Assembly: GCA_013396755.1 (NCBI GenBank)
Contig: VWZF01005531.1
Location: 1,780,328 to 1,844,327, forward strand
Source: Sclerurus mexicanus
Lineage: Eukaryota > Chordata > Aves > Passeriformes > Furnariidae
Length of the DNA: 64,000 bases
Direction: 5' to 3'
Of this stretch, positions 26,201 through 36,161 are shown one piece after another. Below the pieces are notes generated by a model. That model did no database searches. It saw only the letters and a list, made by a program, of their open reading frames with translations, and was not told where the DNA came from. Each line of letters begins with the position of its first letter. Positions within the stretch are counted from its first letter, which is position 1. A program made the position numbers and the translations under genes.

Positions 26201-28575
26201 AACAGGTGATTTTTCTTTTGGCTTGATGAAAACTTTCATCAGTAGAATATTTTATTTCTGACTAAGCTGCTCCTACGCATTTTATAAAGGGACATCTACC
26301 TGTTTATCATATTGTTCTAAGAAACTGCTGTGCTGTCATCTTACCTGTTGCTGACAGAAATGCCAGACCAACAGTAATTTATATTCATTAACTTAGGGCT
26401 AATTAAATTTCATAGCTCAAAATGGCTGTTCCTTTAAGTAACTTCACTCTCTCAATGGCTCTTAGTTTGCGTGCAAAGTACGCGGTTGACAGCGTTCCTA
26501 TTAATCAGCTGCATGGCAGCTCCACACTGGATGATGCTCAGAAGGAACTAGAGTTCTTCTTCCCTCAGGAACAAACTTTTGCATTAATCAAACCTGATGC
26601 TGCTAAGAATTATAAAGGTAAGCAATTCAGAAAGTATGGGCTATGTCTACTGCTACAGGCTTTTCTACAAAATATTAGCATTGTACACCACAGTAAATCA
26701 TGTCAAATGCATTCTTTTTGACTCTCTGAAATATATTTTCTGTGCAGAGAAATAATTTTAGAGGGCTTGCATAATTCAGATTGAGATCTCAAATGTGACG
26801 TTTCCTTTGCTTAAGCTGCCTATAGGTCTTTCTTCACCAGAATAGTGGTGAATTGAAGGAAGAGAGTTCTTAGCTGGCTGCCTAACATCCTTCTAAATCA
26901 AAGGAGAGAGAGAGACTTTCCAAAGTTATTTTACTTACTTCAGGCAGGTACTTTTACTGACTCGAAAGGGGTCATTGCTCAATCAGATCCATTCCCATCC
27001 TTGGCTTAACTTGCCATTAGGCAAAGGGAACAAGGAGGAAACATCAAAGAGCACCATGTACATTTGGAATCTTGCTTTAAATATTTTTGCAGCCACTTTT
27101 TTTTAAAATTACAGTATCAAACACTCATGGTTAATATAGCAAACACTCAACGATCCACTAAAATATACAGAAACCATTGCAATTGCACTGTCCATTTTGA
27201 TGCAGGTGCCAAAACCAGATTGTTATAAACTACACCCACAGCACTGACTGATGATTCACACATTGGATAGAACGTGGACTGCAGTGGTAAAGCTGTATCA
27301 GACACCAGCTGGCCTGCCAAAGTCAGTCTGGATTGTTACAAGAGGGGAAGAAAGACTCACAAAAGCCAATGATGAATTAGCATTAGAAATTTGTTAGGAA
27401 TAATACTAAGAAGAGGGTCTGGATTTAAGGAAGAAGAATTTTAATAGATGGCAGTGATGGTTTTTTTAAAAGGCATCTGGTATCTTCTGAAACTTTTAAA
27501 GCTGGGGTGTTTTTTTGGGTTTTTTTGGGGGGTTTTTTTTGTGTGTGTGTTTTTTTTGTTTTCTTTTTTTTTTTTTTTGCATTTAAACCATTTAAATCAA
27601 AAATGAACTTGTTTGTTATTCTCCTAGACGACATTATGCAAAAAGTTAAAGATGCTGGATTTAGCATCTCAAAGATAAAAGAAGAATCTTTAACTCGTGA
27701 AATGGCTGCACAGTTTTACAAGGATCACGAAGGAAAACCCTTTTTTGAAGAATTAGTGTCTTGTATGACTGAGTAAGTGTCTTGTTTTACAGTACTGAGG
27801 TATGTAAGCAGACATCACACTTTGAATTTACAGTGTCAACAAAATATGATGCACTGTAAGTGGCATGAGGATTTCATACCCTGTCACTCTTTCTAGCAAG
27901 TTTAGTGGCTTCTAGCACAGAGTGCTTTTCCTTTAAAGAGAAAATTTAAAATTCTTTCCAGACTATGGATAGTGACTATTATTTTGGATTTTTTTTCTCA
28001 AAAAGGGAACTGCTTTCCAATGCAATCCTTGTTCTTCCCATTAAGGACAAAGTATCTGTCTCATAACATTGTTAGTATAGCAGTTGATGAAACAGTATGT
28101 ATTGCGTTGCTTCAGAAATTATTGGGTGAGAATATTTTTCTGGACAAAAAGTCCAAATCCAAATACCTGGTCATCATAATCTTTTTGGCTTTCAAGTATG
28201 GGATATAGTCTTAAACAAGACACTCAGAAACAAATTTAATACTTAAATGGTTTAACAAAATGCAATGTTTATCATAACCCTTCATGGTACCTCTGAAGTC
28301 AAAACAAAATCTGCATCTCAGAATAAAGAGTTTCCTAATATTGATTTTACAGGGGTCCATCAGTGATAATGGTCTTATCAAAGGAAAATGCTGTGGAAGA
28401 GTGGAGGAAACTAATGGGTCCAACTGATCCAGAAGAGGCAAAGAAAGTCTCACCTCAATCAATTCGAGCTCAGTTTGCACACGATATTTTGTCTAATGCT
28501 GTTCATGGATCATCTAATATAGAACATGCACTGAAGAGCATTGAGTTTGCTTTTGGAGAGATTAATACAAATTAA
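14186..28575 (+). CDS. NME8: NME8 (TXNDC3), thioredoxin / triple NDK-domain protein, complete coding span in 15 exons
   Basis: The coding exons join in frame to 1755 nt (584 aa plus TAA), close to the human length of 588. Exons: 14186-14218, 14312-14369, 15307-15413, 16208-16279, 17409-17525, 18449-18515, 20232-20314, 21520-21612, 22232-22404, 23733-23911, 24829-24973, 25769-25876, 26466-26617, 27628-27772, 28353-28575. All introns are GT-AG. Residues 12 to about 125 form a thioredoxin fold with WCGPC at 38-42 (Cys39, Cys42). An acidic linker follows. Three NDK domains start near 158, 313 and 448. In the first, the catalytic histidine position is Asp283 and the domain is interrupted by an acidic insert. 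The second has His428 but Arg319 in place of the usual Lys. The third is the most intact (Lys454, Arg549, Asn559, His562). The known family role is in outer dynein arms of cilia and sperm flagella; human mutations cause primary ciliary dyskinesia. It is convergent with SFRP4. The gene looks intact. Confidence 0.96.
14312..14369 (+). CDS. NME8: NME8 coding exon 2
   Basis: Residues 12-30 plus one base. It contains the conserved NQxxWDEM element at the start of the thioredoxin domain. The acceptor is TTTCAG and the donor GTACTA. The preceding intron is only 93 bases, unusually short beside the 500-1700-base introns of the rest of the gene. Confidence 0.93.
14524..14576 (-). mobile_element. CR1 LINE 3'-end fragment (degenerate)
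   Basis: Reads like the reverse complement of the avian CR1 3' terminus: TAGAATCATTG, then ATCATAGAA, then AGGTTGGAAA and ACACCTTTAAGAT. Short and diverged. Located in NME8 intron 2. Confidence 0.5.
15307..15413 (+). CDS. NME8: NME8 coding exon 3 (thioredoxin active site)
   Basis: Residues 31-66. It carries VIDVHQAWCGPCKAM with both redox cysteines (Cys39, Cys42), then a helix ending LHFAV. The acceptor is ATTTTAG and the donor GTAAGG. Phase 1 entry, phase 0 exit. Confidence 0.96.
16208..16279 (+). CDS. NME8: NME8 coding exon 4 (thioredoxin domain)
   Basis: 24 codons (residues 67-90), beginning AEADSIETL and ending CEPVFLFSV, with the conserved EPVFLF strand before the cis-proline region of thioredoxins. 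The acceptor is TTCAG and the donor GTAAGT. Confidence 0.95.
16975..17110. repeat. A/C-rich low-complexity tract
   Basis: About 135 bases built from runs of A broken by CCAACC, CCCC and ACAAAC. Located in NME8 intron 4. On the opposite strand it is T/G-rich. A chance open frame of Phe/Leu/Val/Gly residues read on that strand is an artefact of the composition. Confidence 0.85.
17409..17525 (+). CDS. NME8: NME8 coding exon 5 (end of thioredoxin domain)
   Basis: 39 codons (residues 91-129). It begins NGKIIDIVRGANAPLV, nearly identical to mammals, then runs into a charged helix rich in Glu and Lys. The acceptor is CTACAG and the donor GTACTC. Confidence 0.96.
17682..17830 (-). mobile_element. 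CR1 LINE 3'-end fragment (old)
   Basis: Phrases typical of the CR1 3' region in reverse orientation are present: ATCACCTAGTCCAAGCCCTC, CTGCCACAGGCAG, GACACCTTTCACCAGGTCA and GGTTGCTCAGA. Diverged, with indels. Located in NME8 intron 5. Confidence 0.6.
18449..18515 (+). CDS. NME8: NME8 coding exon 6 (acidic linker)
   Basis: Residues 130-151 plus one base: a strongly acidic linker (EELVFIEESSSEETVEE) between the thioredoxin domain and the first NDK domain. No conserved motif. The exon is placed by the reading-frame join and the TTAG / GTAAAT splice sites. Confidence 0.85.
20232..20314 (+). CDS. NME8: NME8 coding exon 7 (start of NDK domain 1)
   Basis: Residues 152-179. It carries YSVGIIKPNDVLEGRVEEI, the first NDK strand with the nucleotide-binding-type Lys164 in IIKP. 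The acceptor is TTTCCAG and the donor GTAGAC. Confidence 0.95.
21520..21612 (+). CDS. NME8: NME8 coding exon 8 (NDK domain 1)
   Basis: 31 codons (residues 180-210): IRHAGFDI, then LTEEQVRVFYARN, which corresponds to the NDK helix with its conserved tyrosine. The acceptor is TTGCAG and the donor GTAAAA. Confidence 0.95.
22232..22404 (+). CDS. NME8: NME8 coding exon 9 (NDK domain 1 plus acidic insert)
   Basis: Residues 211-267 plus two bases. FEEFVQFMMSGPCHVLVITK matches the NDK core strand. A Glu/His-rich insert (EEHEHENEPDVEQ) then replaces the region that would carry the nucleotide-binding arginine in an active kinase. Phase 2 exit. Confidence 0.93.
23733..23911 (+). CDS. NME8: NME8 coding exon 10 (end of NDK 1, start of NDK 2)
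   Basis: Residues 268-327 plus one base. The NICDVQDSVEDA segment aligns with the catalytic NxxHGSxS loop but has Asp283 where histidine would be, so NDK 1 should be inactive. FFFPNF closes the domain, and EKTLAIIRPTLL opens NDK 2 with Arg319 at the usual Lys. The donor is GTAAGT. Confidence 0.95.
24829..24973 (+). CDS. NME8: NME8 coding exon 11 (NDK domain 2)
   Basis: 145 bases, residues 328-375 plus two bases. IRDDGFKIAMQKEIILSEEQ is followed by FYKEHVDEDYF, with the conserved NDK tyrosine. Its length and phase are identical to exon 14, the equivalent exon of NDK 3. Confidence 0.96.
25041..25200 (-). mobile_element. CR1 LINE 3'-end fragment
   Basis: A clear avian CR1 3' end in reverse orientation: TAGAATCACAGAGTCATAG, GGGTTGGAAGGGACC, GATCATCTAGTTCCAACC, then CTAGACCAGGTTGCTCAGAG and a GGCCTTGAACACTT block. 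The terminal octamer-like repeat is at the left, so the element runs right to left. It lies in NME8 intron 11, just after exon 11, and explains a local 92-codon open frame. Confidence 0.88.
25769..25876 (+). CDS. NME8: NME8 coding exon 12 (NDK domain 2)
   Basis: Residues 376-411 plus two bases: SGPTLVLALTRENAVAHWR, then LLGPKTLEEACKENPES, the typical NDK strand plus Kpn-like loop. The acceptor is TTTACAG and the donor GTAATT. Confidence 0.95.
26466..26617 (+). CDS. NME8: NME8 coding exon 13 (catalytic loop of NDK 2, start of NDK 3)
   Basis: Residues 412-462 plus one base. LRAKYAVDSVPINQLHGSST carries Arg414, Asn425 and a catalytic-type His428. FALIKPDA opens NDK 3 with Lys454. An open frame from 26,422 extends upstream of the acceptor at 26,464-26,465, but that part is intron. 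The donor is GTAAGC. Confidence 0.95.
27506..27578 (+). repeat. T/G-rich low-complexity tract before NME8 exon 14
   Basis: Runs of T alternate with G runs and a GTGTGTGTG core, ending in a T tract of about 18 bases. It sits 50 bases upstream of the exon 14 acceptor and may contribute to the extended pyrimidine tract. Confidence 0.85.
27628..27772 (+). CDS. NME8: NME8 coding exon 14 (NDK domain 3)
   Basis: 145 bases, residues 463-510 plus two bases: DDIMQKVKDAGFSI, then LTREMAAQFYKDHEGKPFF. The acceptor CTCCTAG lies downstream of a long T/G-rich tract at 27,506-27,578. The donor is GTAAGT. Confidence 0.95.
28353..28575 (+). CDS. NME8: NME8 coding exon 15 (end of NDK domain 3, stop)
   Basis: Residues 511-584 and TAA. 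It carries WRKLMGPTDPEEAKKVSP, Arg549 in SIRAQF, and the catalytic loop SNAVHGSSN with His562. This is the best-preserved NDK active site of the three. The chain ends shortly after the domain. Confidence 0.97.
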
Positions 28576-28910
28576 GACGTAATCTCTGAAAATTGATGTC
28601 CATGTCATTAGATGCGTTTCTCTACCTGACCACCTATATTTAAGACTATATAAACACACGTTTTCCTTCATACTCCCTCCAATTTTAATCAGGCAGCTTT
28701 TTGTTATCAGCTTTCCCATATTGCTAAGCATGTCAAGGGAACAAGTATTGCCTGCTGTAAGTGTGGCATTAACAATGATTTCTTTATGTATGCTCAGTAG
28801 ATAGTTTGGTTCTTTTATCACTTTAACAGATTTATGCCTTTCCAACAGTTCCAGGATTCTAATGTGCTTTGTATGTAGCTACTTTAAAAAGAACAGGATC
28901 AAGGAAGGTG

Positions 28911-28916
28911 ATTAAA
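28911..28916 (+). terminator. Candidate NME8 poly(A) signal ATTAAA
   Basis: ATTAAA lies about 335 bases after the NME8 stop. A canonical AATAAA occurs later, at 30,155-30,160. Sequence alone cannot decide which is used. Confidence 0.25.
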
Positions 28917-29707
28917 ACACTGTTAATGGCACATCCACTGTGATGTGGATCAAGTCCTGAAGTTCCTGTTGTGAGCCAAATGGGTCTCCTGGAGTCATTG
29001 GCCAGCTGTATGTGTGTGCATCCCTGGTGAGACTGCTCTGGGCTATTATTGGTTCCCTCAGGGTCCCAAAAAACATTTGCACTGTTTATTTATCCTTTCC
29101 CTAAATATCTTCTAAGGATTACTGGCACAGGTATGATAATAACCCAGAAGATCCTTTCCAGTCCATTTCCTTAATTCAAATATATCAAAGGAACTAAAAT
29201 ATAAAGCCAGCCCTTACATAAGAGCTATTCTTGACATACACCTTCTTGCCAAACTAGCAAATTCATATCCTGTCCAGTCCAACTTGGCTGGCCTTCATAA
29301 AGAACACCAATTCTGTAGCTGATATATTCTCACTTTTGCTGTCTCAGACAGCAAAGGGTGAGATACTAAAGAAAGGCATTCAATTAAAGCATTTTACTTA
29401 TGGTGTTGATTATAAGTGCAAAGTTCAGAAAGAATGAAGTCTTTCTCACACTTCCTTTATTGTTCCTATTGTATTTAACACAACTGGCTGTTTTAAAGAC
29501 CTTCCTGACAAATATTTCTGTTGTGATGGGGCATTTGTTATTGTAGACATTCCTCCAGCAGAAGTTGGACTGAGCATTCTCCTGGTGACCCATTTTCACC
29601 TACAGCTGCTTTACTGCCACAAACTTGGCTTGAGGCTAGCTAGCCTCTAGGAAGTTGTGATTAGTGCAGAATTTATATGTTGCCTCAGTGAGGTGAGTTC
29701 TGAGAAG

Positions 29708-29731
29708 CATACTTCAGGACTCTGAAGTATG
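29708..29731. repeat. Perfect 10-base inverted repeat (hairpin)
   Basis: CATACTTCAG and its exact complement are separated by a 4-base loop GACT. There is no T-rich tail or gene context to suggest a role. Confidence 0.7.
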
Positions 29732-30154
29732 TTCTTTGGCTTCTTTTTTACCTCAAAACCCATTAAAACTTCTTGGTACTATTTCAGCACTCTGGGTGTT
29801 TTGGGTGCTGGCATGTCGTACTTTAAAACAAGAAGCAGCCTCAGAAAAGGCCTGACTGGGGCAATTTTAAATACATCAATGCAGCTTATTTCCTGAGATC
29901 TTTGCTGGAGTCAATGGCTTCTCAACCAATGGGGCAAATATAATGTTGAAAGTTTAGATAGGTTTATTTTTTGACAGGAGCAGAAATGCAGAAAACATCA
30001 AAATGCATTTATGTGTAATTAAGAGTTCAGGATGCATCTGGTGGAAGTTCACAGTCAAATAGCTTGACAGGTATCATACACATTATGAGTACTGTGAATC
30101 ATTTATTGTACTGGTCTGAGAAATTTCAGTTCGCTGAGGGGGGTCTGTAGCTGC

Positions 30155-30160
30155 AATAAA
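30155..30160 (+). terminator. Candidate distal NME8 poly(A) signal AATAAA
   Basis: Canonical AATAAA, about 1.6 kb after the NME8 stop. This is the first perfect hexamer I noticed on this strand after the gene. Confidence 0.25.
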
Positions 30161-32288
30161 ATTTTATATTCTGAGTTATTGCTTGTTTGACCATTATCCT
30201 TTGTCCTCAGTTACATAATTCTTAATCAATATAGCATTTTTTTGTCAGTTTGGTTTACCTATTGGATGTTAAAGGATTTCGTTTGTATGGGTTTTATGTT
30301 TGTGTGTGCCAGTTATGAGCCCCGAGTTGCGCTTGGTTAAAGCAATCCAGTAGATTACATTGCAATATCATGCATAGATCTAGGGCAGTTTTTTGTTCAT
30401 GTTGCCTAAGTATCCAAACTGAAACTAAAATATGGGAGCATTTGATGCATTGATGCTCACTTATCTCCTAAATATGTCCTTGATCTTAGTGTCTTTTAAC
30501 AGCTTTGGAAATGAGGAATTTGACAATTACATCTCAAAACATCAAAAGTAACTGTTTCAGTCAGATGATGAGATTCAGATTTGTGAAGCTTTTATATCCT
30601 TGAGAAGCAGACTTTTGTAGAATTATCAAAATATGCACTCAAAAGTATGGTAATCAAAATTCTGTCAATATTTTAAGACATTACTTTGCCTCTGAGAAGT
30701 TTTACTCATCATTTAGGTATTGCACACATAATTGATACCACCATCCACTCTTCTGCAAAAATTATATTACTATGACACAGGTATGGATGCAATTTTTAAG
30801 AATTTGAACATTTGTGATAGGATTGGCAAGCATTTGATTTATAGAGTTCGGAGAAGCGTGTCCCAACATAAATTCCATTGAGTATCAAAGATTAAAATCT
30901 TGAAATTAAATTTACACAACTCCACTGCCTACAAATCTTACAGAAAGTCTGACTCCGTCCATTTATCTCATATCTAAATGTCAGATCAGAACAGAATGTG
31001 GCCTTTATGACTGTTTATTTAGAAAATATCTTGTGGTTCATCATAGAAATAGGTGGTGCAAAAATATGATTAAAATTCTTCCAACACTAACAAAAGATAA
31101 CATAATTATTCTTCTGATTTTTGTCCCAGCAGGACAGAAATGGAACCACAGGGCATGTTTATTTGTACCACAGACCACATATTTCCTTGTTTGGGAACTG
31201 AAATGAAATCGTAATCTGACACTAAAGACTATATTAAAGATCCATTTCAGTTTAGAATGATAAACAGGAGGGTTATAAATCTCAAAATACTGTTTAAGAA
31301 GAAGTATGTCTGATTGCAGTGAGTTTTTGTGCTGAATGACTGCATAAAAAAATAAGATAACTGGGGAAAAAGGTTTTTTTCCCTGCCAGGAAGATGGAGT
31401 CAATCAGCCTGTGGTTGTGCACTGCTGCACTATTCTCCCTTTGTTCTGACTGCTGAGTGAGCTACGCTGGCAAGTCAAACCTTGCAAGTACCTGTTCACT
31501 TTGTCCACTGCTCTTTGTGAGCAAATGATCAGCTTTCTCATCATGTGGCTAAGAGGCTACAAACTGATGTGGTCTGAGTATCGACAAATTAAAGTTTTCA
31601 TGCACTGTAACCACAAGGAAACAAAATATTCAGGGTGTTGGTCTGTTTGGGGCATCTCTTGGTCAATTTAACACATCCATTAACCTTCTATCTGGAATAT
31701 AGAGCCCTGACACATTTAAGGTGCTTTTGAGGTTTGATCTTAGTATCTTCATCCAGAGAAAAGGAGCATGCCCTCCCTTCCGTACCTTTTCCTTTATGCT
31801 CATTGCCATACTGGTCTATCCACGAGCCTTTTGGCAGCAACAGGAGTCAGTCTGATATTAATAGAATAATTTTCTATTTACTACACATCTGTCAAGCCCC
31901 TGAATTTGTTGCAAATCTAACAGGCACGTTTGAAACCCTGTTTTACATTCCAATAAGGCTGTTGCTTAATTTCAGAGAAGTTACAGTAAATACAGTGTCA
32001 GCAGTTGCAACTGAGTGTCATTTTCCCAGAAAGTCTTGACTAGGTCTAATTAGAAGTAATGTACCTCTACAGAAATCAATGACTTGCAAGTTAATGGGGG
32101 CTTTTTTATTATAAAAGGAACCATAATTTTGACTGTTGACCCATACTAACTTATTATATTTATTTACAAAATTAATTGGAGCTGATGTGGTTTACCAGAA
32201 AAATCTGGTAGAGGAAAGATTTTCAGATGTGCATTTACATTCAGCTACTGAGTGCAACCAGAAAGTGTGTGTCGGTTGGGCATAATTG

Positions 32289-32315
32289 GAGTAAATATTT
32301 TTTCAGGTTTCATTC
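32289..32315 (+). repeat. Dispersed direct repeat, copy 1
   Basis: 27 bases, beginning GAGTAAATATTTTTTCAGG, recur exactly at 32,582-32,608 (293 bases away). Flanking similarity is weak. Confidence 0.8.
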
Positions 32316-32581
32316 ATTTGGAATCTAGGCTACAATTCTGGATAAAATAATTTAAGAGCTGTTTGAGTATTTTGGACTGGAAATCTTCTTTTTATTTGCT
32401 TAGAAAGTATTTCTGTTATACGCACTGAATAGACAAAAGTTGCAACACTGCATTGACGTGACCAGGTCATTCAGGTCTTGTTGGAAGGAGGTTTGTGGGG
32501 TTTTTAAAAATGTGCTTTATAAAAGAGTTCTGATTTGCAGTTACAGCAAGCTTCTAAAATGGTGCCAATCATTCACAATGA

Positions 32582-32608
32582 GAGTAAATATTTTTTCAGG
32601 TTTCATTC
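32582..32608 (+). repeat. Dispersed direct repeat, copy 2
   Basis: Exact match to 32,289-32,315. The flanks show patchy similarity, consistent with an old local duplication or two copies of one unrecognised interspersed element. Confidence 0.8.
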
Positions 32609-34979
32609 TTTTGAAACCCCAGTTTAGAACACTGAGTGAAAATACTGAATGGCACTTATTGCTAAACCGGGCACATGTGTGTTGGAGGTAGTAAGAAATG
32701 CAGCAGAAGTGTAAGTATGGTGTTCCAGGCAACTTTTGGTTTACACGAAAAAAATGCCAAGCCCTTCACTAAGAAGGCAGCTGTAACACTGAGAGAAAAA
32801 CATTTCAAACGTCAAGAATTTGGCCCAGTAATTTACCATCTTTAAGCAGGTACAGCAATTACCTTCATCCATCAGCAAACCATATGCCCACTAAATGGAG
32901 GTTTCGTGACTCCAGTGCTGGGGTGCACTAACAAGCAATGGCTACACCTGGCCATGGATGTGCTCAAGGAGACTCTGACCTTCTGCCACATGCTGGAGGG
33001 TGGAACTGGTGAGTGGACCCTGTGGGGATCCATTTGCCTGCTCTAACAGCCCTCGCTGCTCCAACATCTATTTCACACCTTCGCAAGGGAAGGAAGGATG
33101 GCTGGAGGGTGTGGAACTTGTGGCCTGTATTAATCTGCCGTTCGATGTCACAGGAAGTTCATAACTCCAAGGGATTTTCAGAATGCAATGACTTACATTA
33201 ATGCTGAATTGGGTTGACCCACGATTCTTAAAACATACAAAAAAGTGGATTTGGAAAAGAACACTACTAATTCATCCCTTGTACATCTTTTCTTTGATTA
33301 TGACATCCCCTATTTTTTGTTGTATTGCCTTTTCTTCTTGCATATTTTTACCATACCAGAAAGAAAATTAGTCAGCATAAATCATATATAAAAATGTCAA
33401 GAATTTATAAACACCTGGCTTGGTGCATCAAAGTTTATTCCAGCATACTGGAATGGTCAATCTAATAACAGCAACTTGCAGAAGAAGTGGTGACAATTCT
33501 CTGGAGAAAATATTTTGTACATTTTCTCCTCTGACAAAACAAACCAAACCAAACAATTAGTTTGAGTTTAACTGTAGTAAAATAGTATGTAACGTTGCTG
33601 TGAAGTCTAGGTAGCTGTTCCAAAAGTTTCATTCAACAAACACCACATTTGATTATGTTACAATAAAATTTGTTAAGGTGAAATATCATTACTTCAGTAT
33701 TTGTTATTTCAACATCACATTGATAGGACTGTCATTTATTCTGTAATAACTAGCCATACATGTATCTATTTAGGTACTTTAAATTGGGATGAGTACGTAA
33801 TCAAAGCTTAAGAACTCCTGCTACACAGTACATAAATCTATTTTAGAAACTTTCCAATCATACCAGTCTTTTAGATCATGCTTACTTAAGACAAAATTTT
33901 CAAACTCACCTAATTTAGTCACCTGCGGTGGAATTCTGTCTCCTTTGATTTCCATTTCAGGTTTTCCATTTCATCGTACAGGATTAAGATTTCTCCTATA
34001 GGCTGTATTTAAGCACCTGAGTTTGTGATCTGGTTCTTCAGGCATGTCAAACACACACAATTTCCTGTAGAGTCAATAGATGCTTTATATCCTTGGCATT
34101 CCTGCACCTGGAATGAATTTTGGCTCTAATTCTGCAGGTGTTTCATGGAGATAAATTTCTGCACCTGATCAGAATTAGCAGTAGGGCTACATTCAAATGC
34201 TGACCTTTGCATATTTTAACCAGCTGCTCAGAGCTCTAAACAATGAGCATGTAAGTTGGGTTTTTACCCCCTGAACTATCCTATATACTATTATTCCATT
34301 TTTATGTAACACCTTTGTCTCTTTGTTTTAAGCATTCTAGCTTGGCATCTATGCCTCCAGCTTGTGTTAACATATTACCATTAGCACATAACTGCTGCTA
34401 CCAAAATCACTCCAGCATTTTCTGCTCGAATTTAATGCAAGCAAATTTCATTGCAATTCTTTGTAATAACAAAGATCAACATACTGACATGACAAATTGT
34501 ATCTCCTTGTGTTAATCTACACAGAACTCTTCTTTCTTTTTTTCTGACTTAGACCCTCTCTATTTTATAGGTGCTCATTTTGTTTTATAAACACCAGAAC
34601 TGACCAGTCTGGTCCTTAGTTTTCCTACAGGAACTCTCAAAGCTCTTTCAGATTTCTATTGTGAGCTCTTCAAACCTTAATGTAGGTGACCCTATGTGTT
34701 AAGTGAAATTGAAATCAGAATGTGTTCTCTGTGCCGCCTCATCCAAGTACACCTTGGAAGGAAGAGCATAAATGCCATCTTGGAGTTATGTCAATTAGAT
34801 TTATATCACCTTTGCTATTCTAATACCTCACACAGCAAATGTTAAGTCAGTAAACTTACTGCATAAATAAAAGCATCTGCTTTTCCTGTCAACCTTGTCA
34901 GGTTAAATGATACTTTCTGGTCAGCAAAACTACAGATAGTCAGTTGCTTGGAGAAGTTCATTAGTAGGAACAAGGGATA

Positions 34980-34998
34980 TTTATTTATTTATTTATTT
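34980..34998 (-). terminator. TTTA microsatellite giving AATAAA signals for SFRP4
   Basis: On the SFRP4 strand this tract reads as tandem AATAAA hexamers, about 975 bases beyond the stop. It is a plausible poly(A) signal cluster and also a simple (TTTA)n repeat. Use as a signal is inferred. Confidence 0.35.
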
Positions 34999-35972
34999 GG
35001 TATCAGAGAAAGATTAGAAATATGGTGTCAAATGATAAAAAATTAACCAAACGACTACTAAGCCACATGAAGTCTTATCTTCTCCTTAGTACTGTACAAT
35101 AGCTGTCAGTTATGTTTAGGATAAAGCTTCTATTCCAGTTTTCATAACAAAGCTATATTACAGCAAACATACATTTTAAGAATTCTACAGATCTCTTTCA
35201 CTTTAATTTGTCCTTTCAAAAAATACTGATTTTTTCAATTAGATGCTTAAATATAGGTGAAATTAGAACAACAGAAGCCAGCCTGAAGTGCAATAAAAAA
35301 TTAAATGTCTGCTTTCAATGCATTTATGATACACAAACCCACGAGATCAAATACTAACACTGTAAGCATATTTTTGGCACACACAGAAAAATAATCACAT
35401 AATGCATACCCAGATGCTTAATGGTAAACTATGCCTTTGAACACTCTGAACCAGGGCTGTGATTCCAAATAGTGGATAGATTCAGCTCCAGTTGCTGCAG
35501 TTGTTGCTGCCCGAGGTGTCTGCTAGAGGTTACCATTCCCCTGCTGCTCCTCAGCTGCTGTGTCTGGTGACCTCTCAGATAATTCACAGACTAACTCAAC
35601 AACTGCTACACCTCCTGAGGAGAGAAGAGATGCTCCATGCAGTTCTCCAACCTCTGGCAGGGAAGCTGAGCAGGCAAAAAACCACTGGCAGCCAAGGCTA
35701 GTTCTATCTAGAATTGCAAATCAGAGCCCAAAGATAAAGCTCAGTCAGCTGAAACATGCCTACCTCATATTAGTGCAAACCTACGCTCTATGGCTTACAG
35801 TGACTTGAAAGGAGAAGCAAACCTTTTAACAGTAAAGTGCAGCAAAAAGGTCTATGTAGAAAGTGACACGATTTTCTAAGTCAATGAGTTCCAGATTAAT
35901 AAAACATGCCGACCGAGCCAGATTGTGACCCTCGTTGTGCAGGGAAAGTCTTTCCTTTTGGAAATTTCACCC

Positions 35973-36161
35973 TCATACTTTTTTAGGGTTGATTTCTTTC
36001 TGGCCATTTCTTGTTTTAGTGGCCTTTTTGGGGCCAGTGATCAGCGGGCTGGTATTCTTGGTTGATGGTTTCAGGGCTCCGCTCTGACCACTGCGTCCTG
36101 AATTCTGGTTCCTGCTGCGCGCGGTTCGCCGCTTTTGTTCTTGCAGTCTCTGCTCCCACCT
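35973..36161 (-). CDS. SFRP4: SFRP4 exon 6 (basic tail and stop)
   Basis: 62 codons plus TGA. It begins RWEQRLQEQKRR and continues as a Lys/Arg/Ser/Pro-rich disordered tail ending NPKKV, matching the mammalian NPKRV end. The acceptor is TCTACAG. Confidence 0.95.
   Translation of the reverse strand, partial: RWEQRLQEQKRRTARSRNQNSGRSGQSGALKPSTKNTSPLITGPKKATKTRNGQKEINPKKV

Larger units (their letters stand above)
14370..28352 (+). other. NME8 introns longer than 300 bases: contents
   Basis: Between the listed exons the sequence is AT-rich with no additional coding exon I can support. CR1 LINE fragments lie in introns 2, 5 and 11. An A/C-rich low-complexity run lies in intron 4, and a T/G-rich run in intron 13 just before exon 14. 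Intron 6 (18,516-20,231) is the longest and contains open frames at about 19,395-19,745 with no recognisable domain. Confidence 0.6.
28576..35972. other. Intergenic / 3' UTR interval between convergent NME8 and SFRP4
   Basis: AT-rich, with no supported coding exon on either strand. It should hold both 3' UTRs. It contains a perfect 10-base inverted repeat at 29,708-29,731, a 27-base dispersed direct repeat at 32,289 and 32,582, and a TTTA microsatellite at 34,980-34,998. Confidence 0.6.

Noticed and set aside
26422..26465. In-frame ATG upstream of NME8 exon 13
   Set aside because: The AG at 26,464-26,465 gives the exact frame join with exon 12, and the upstream codons are intron.
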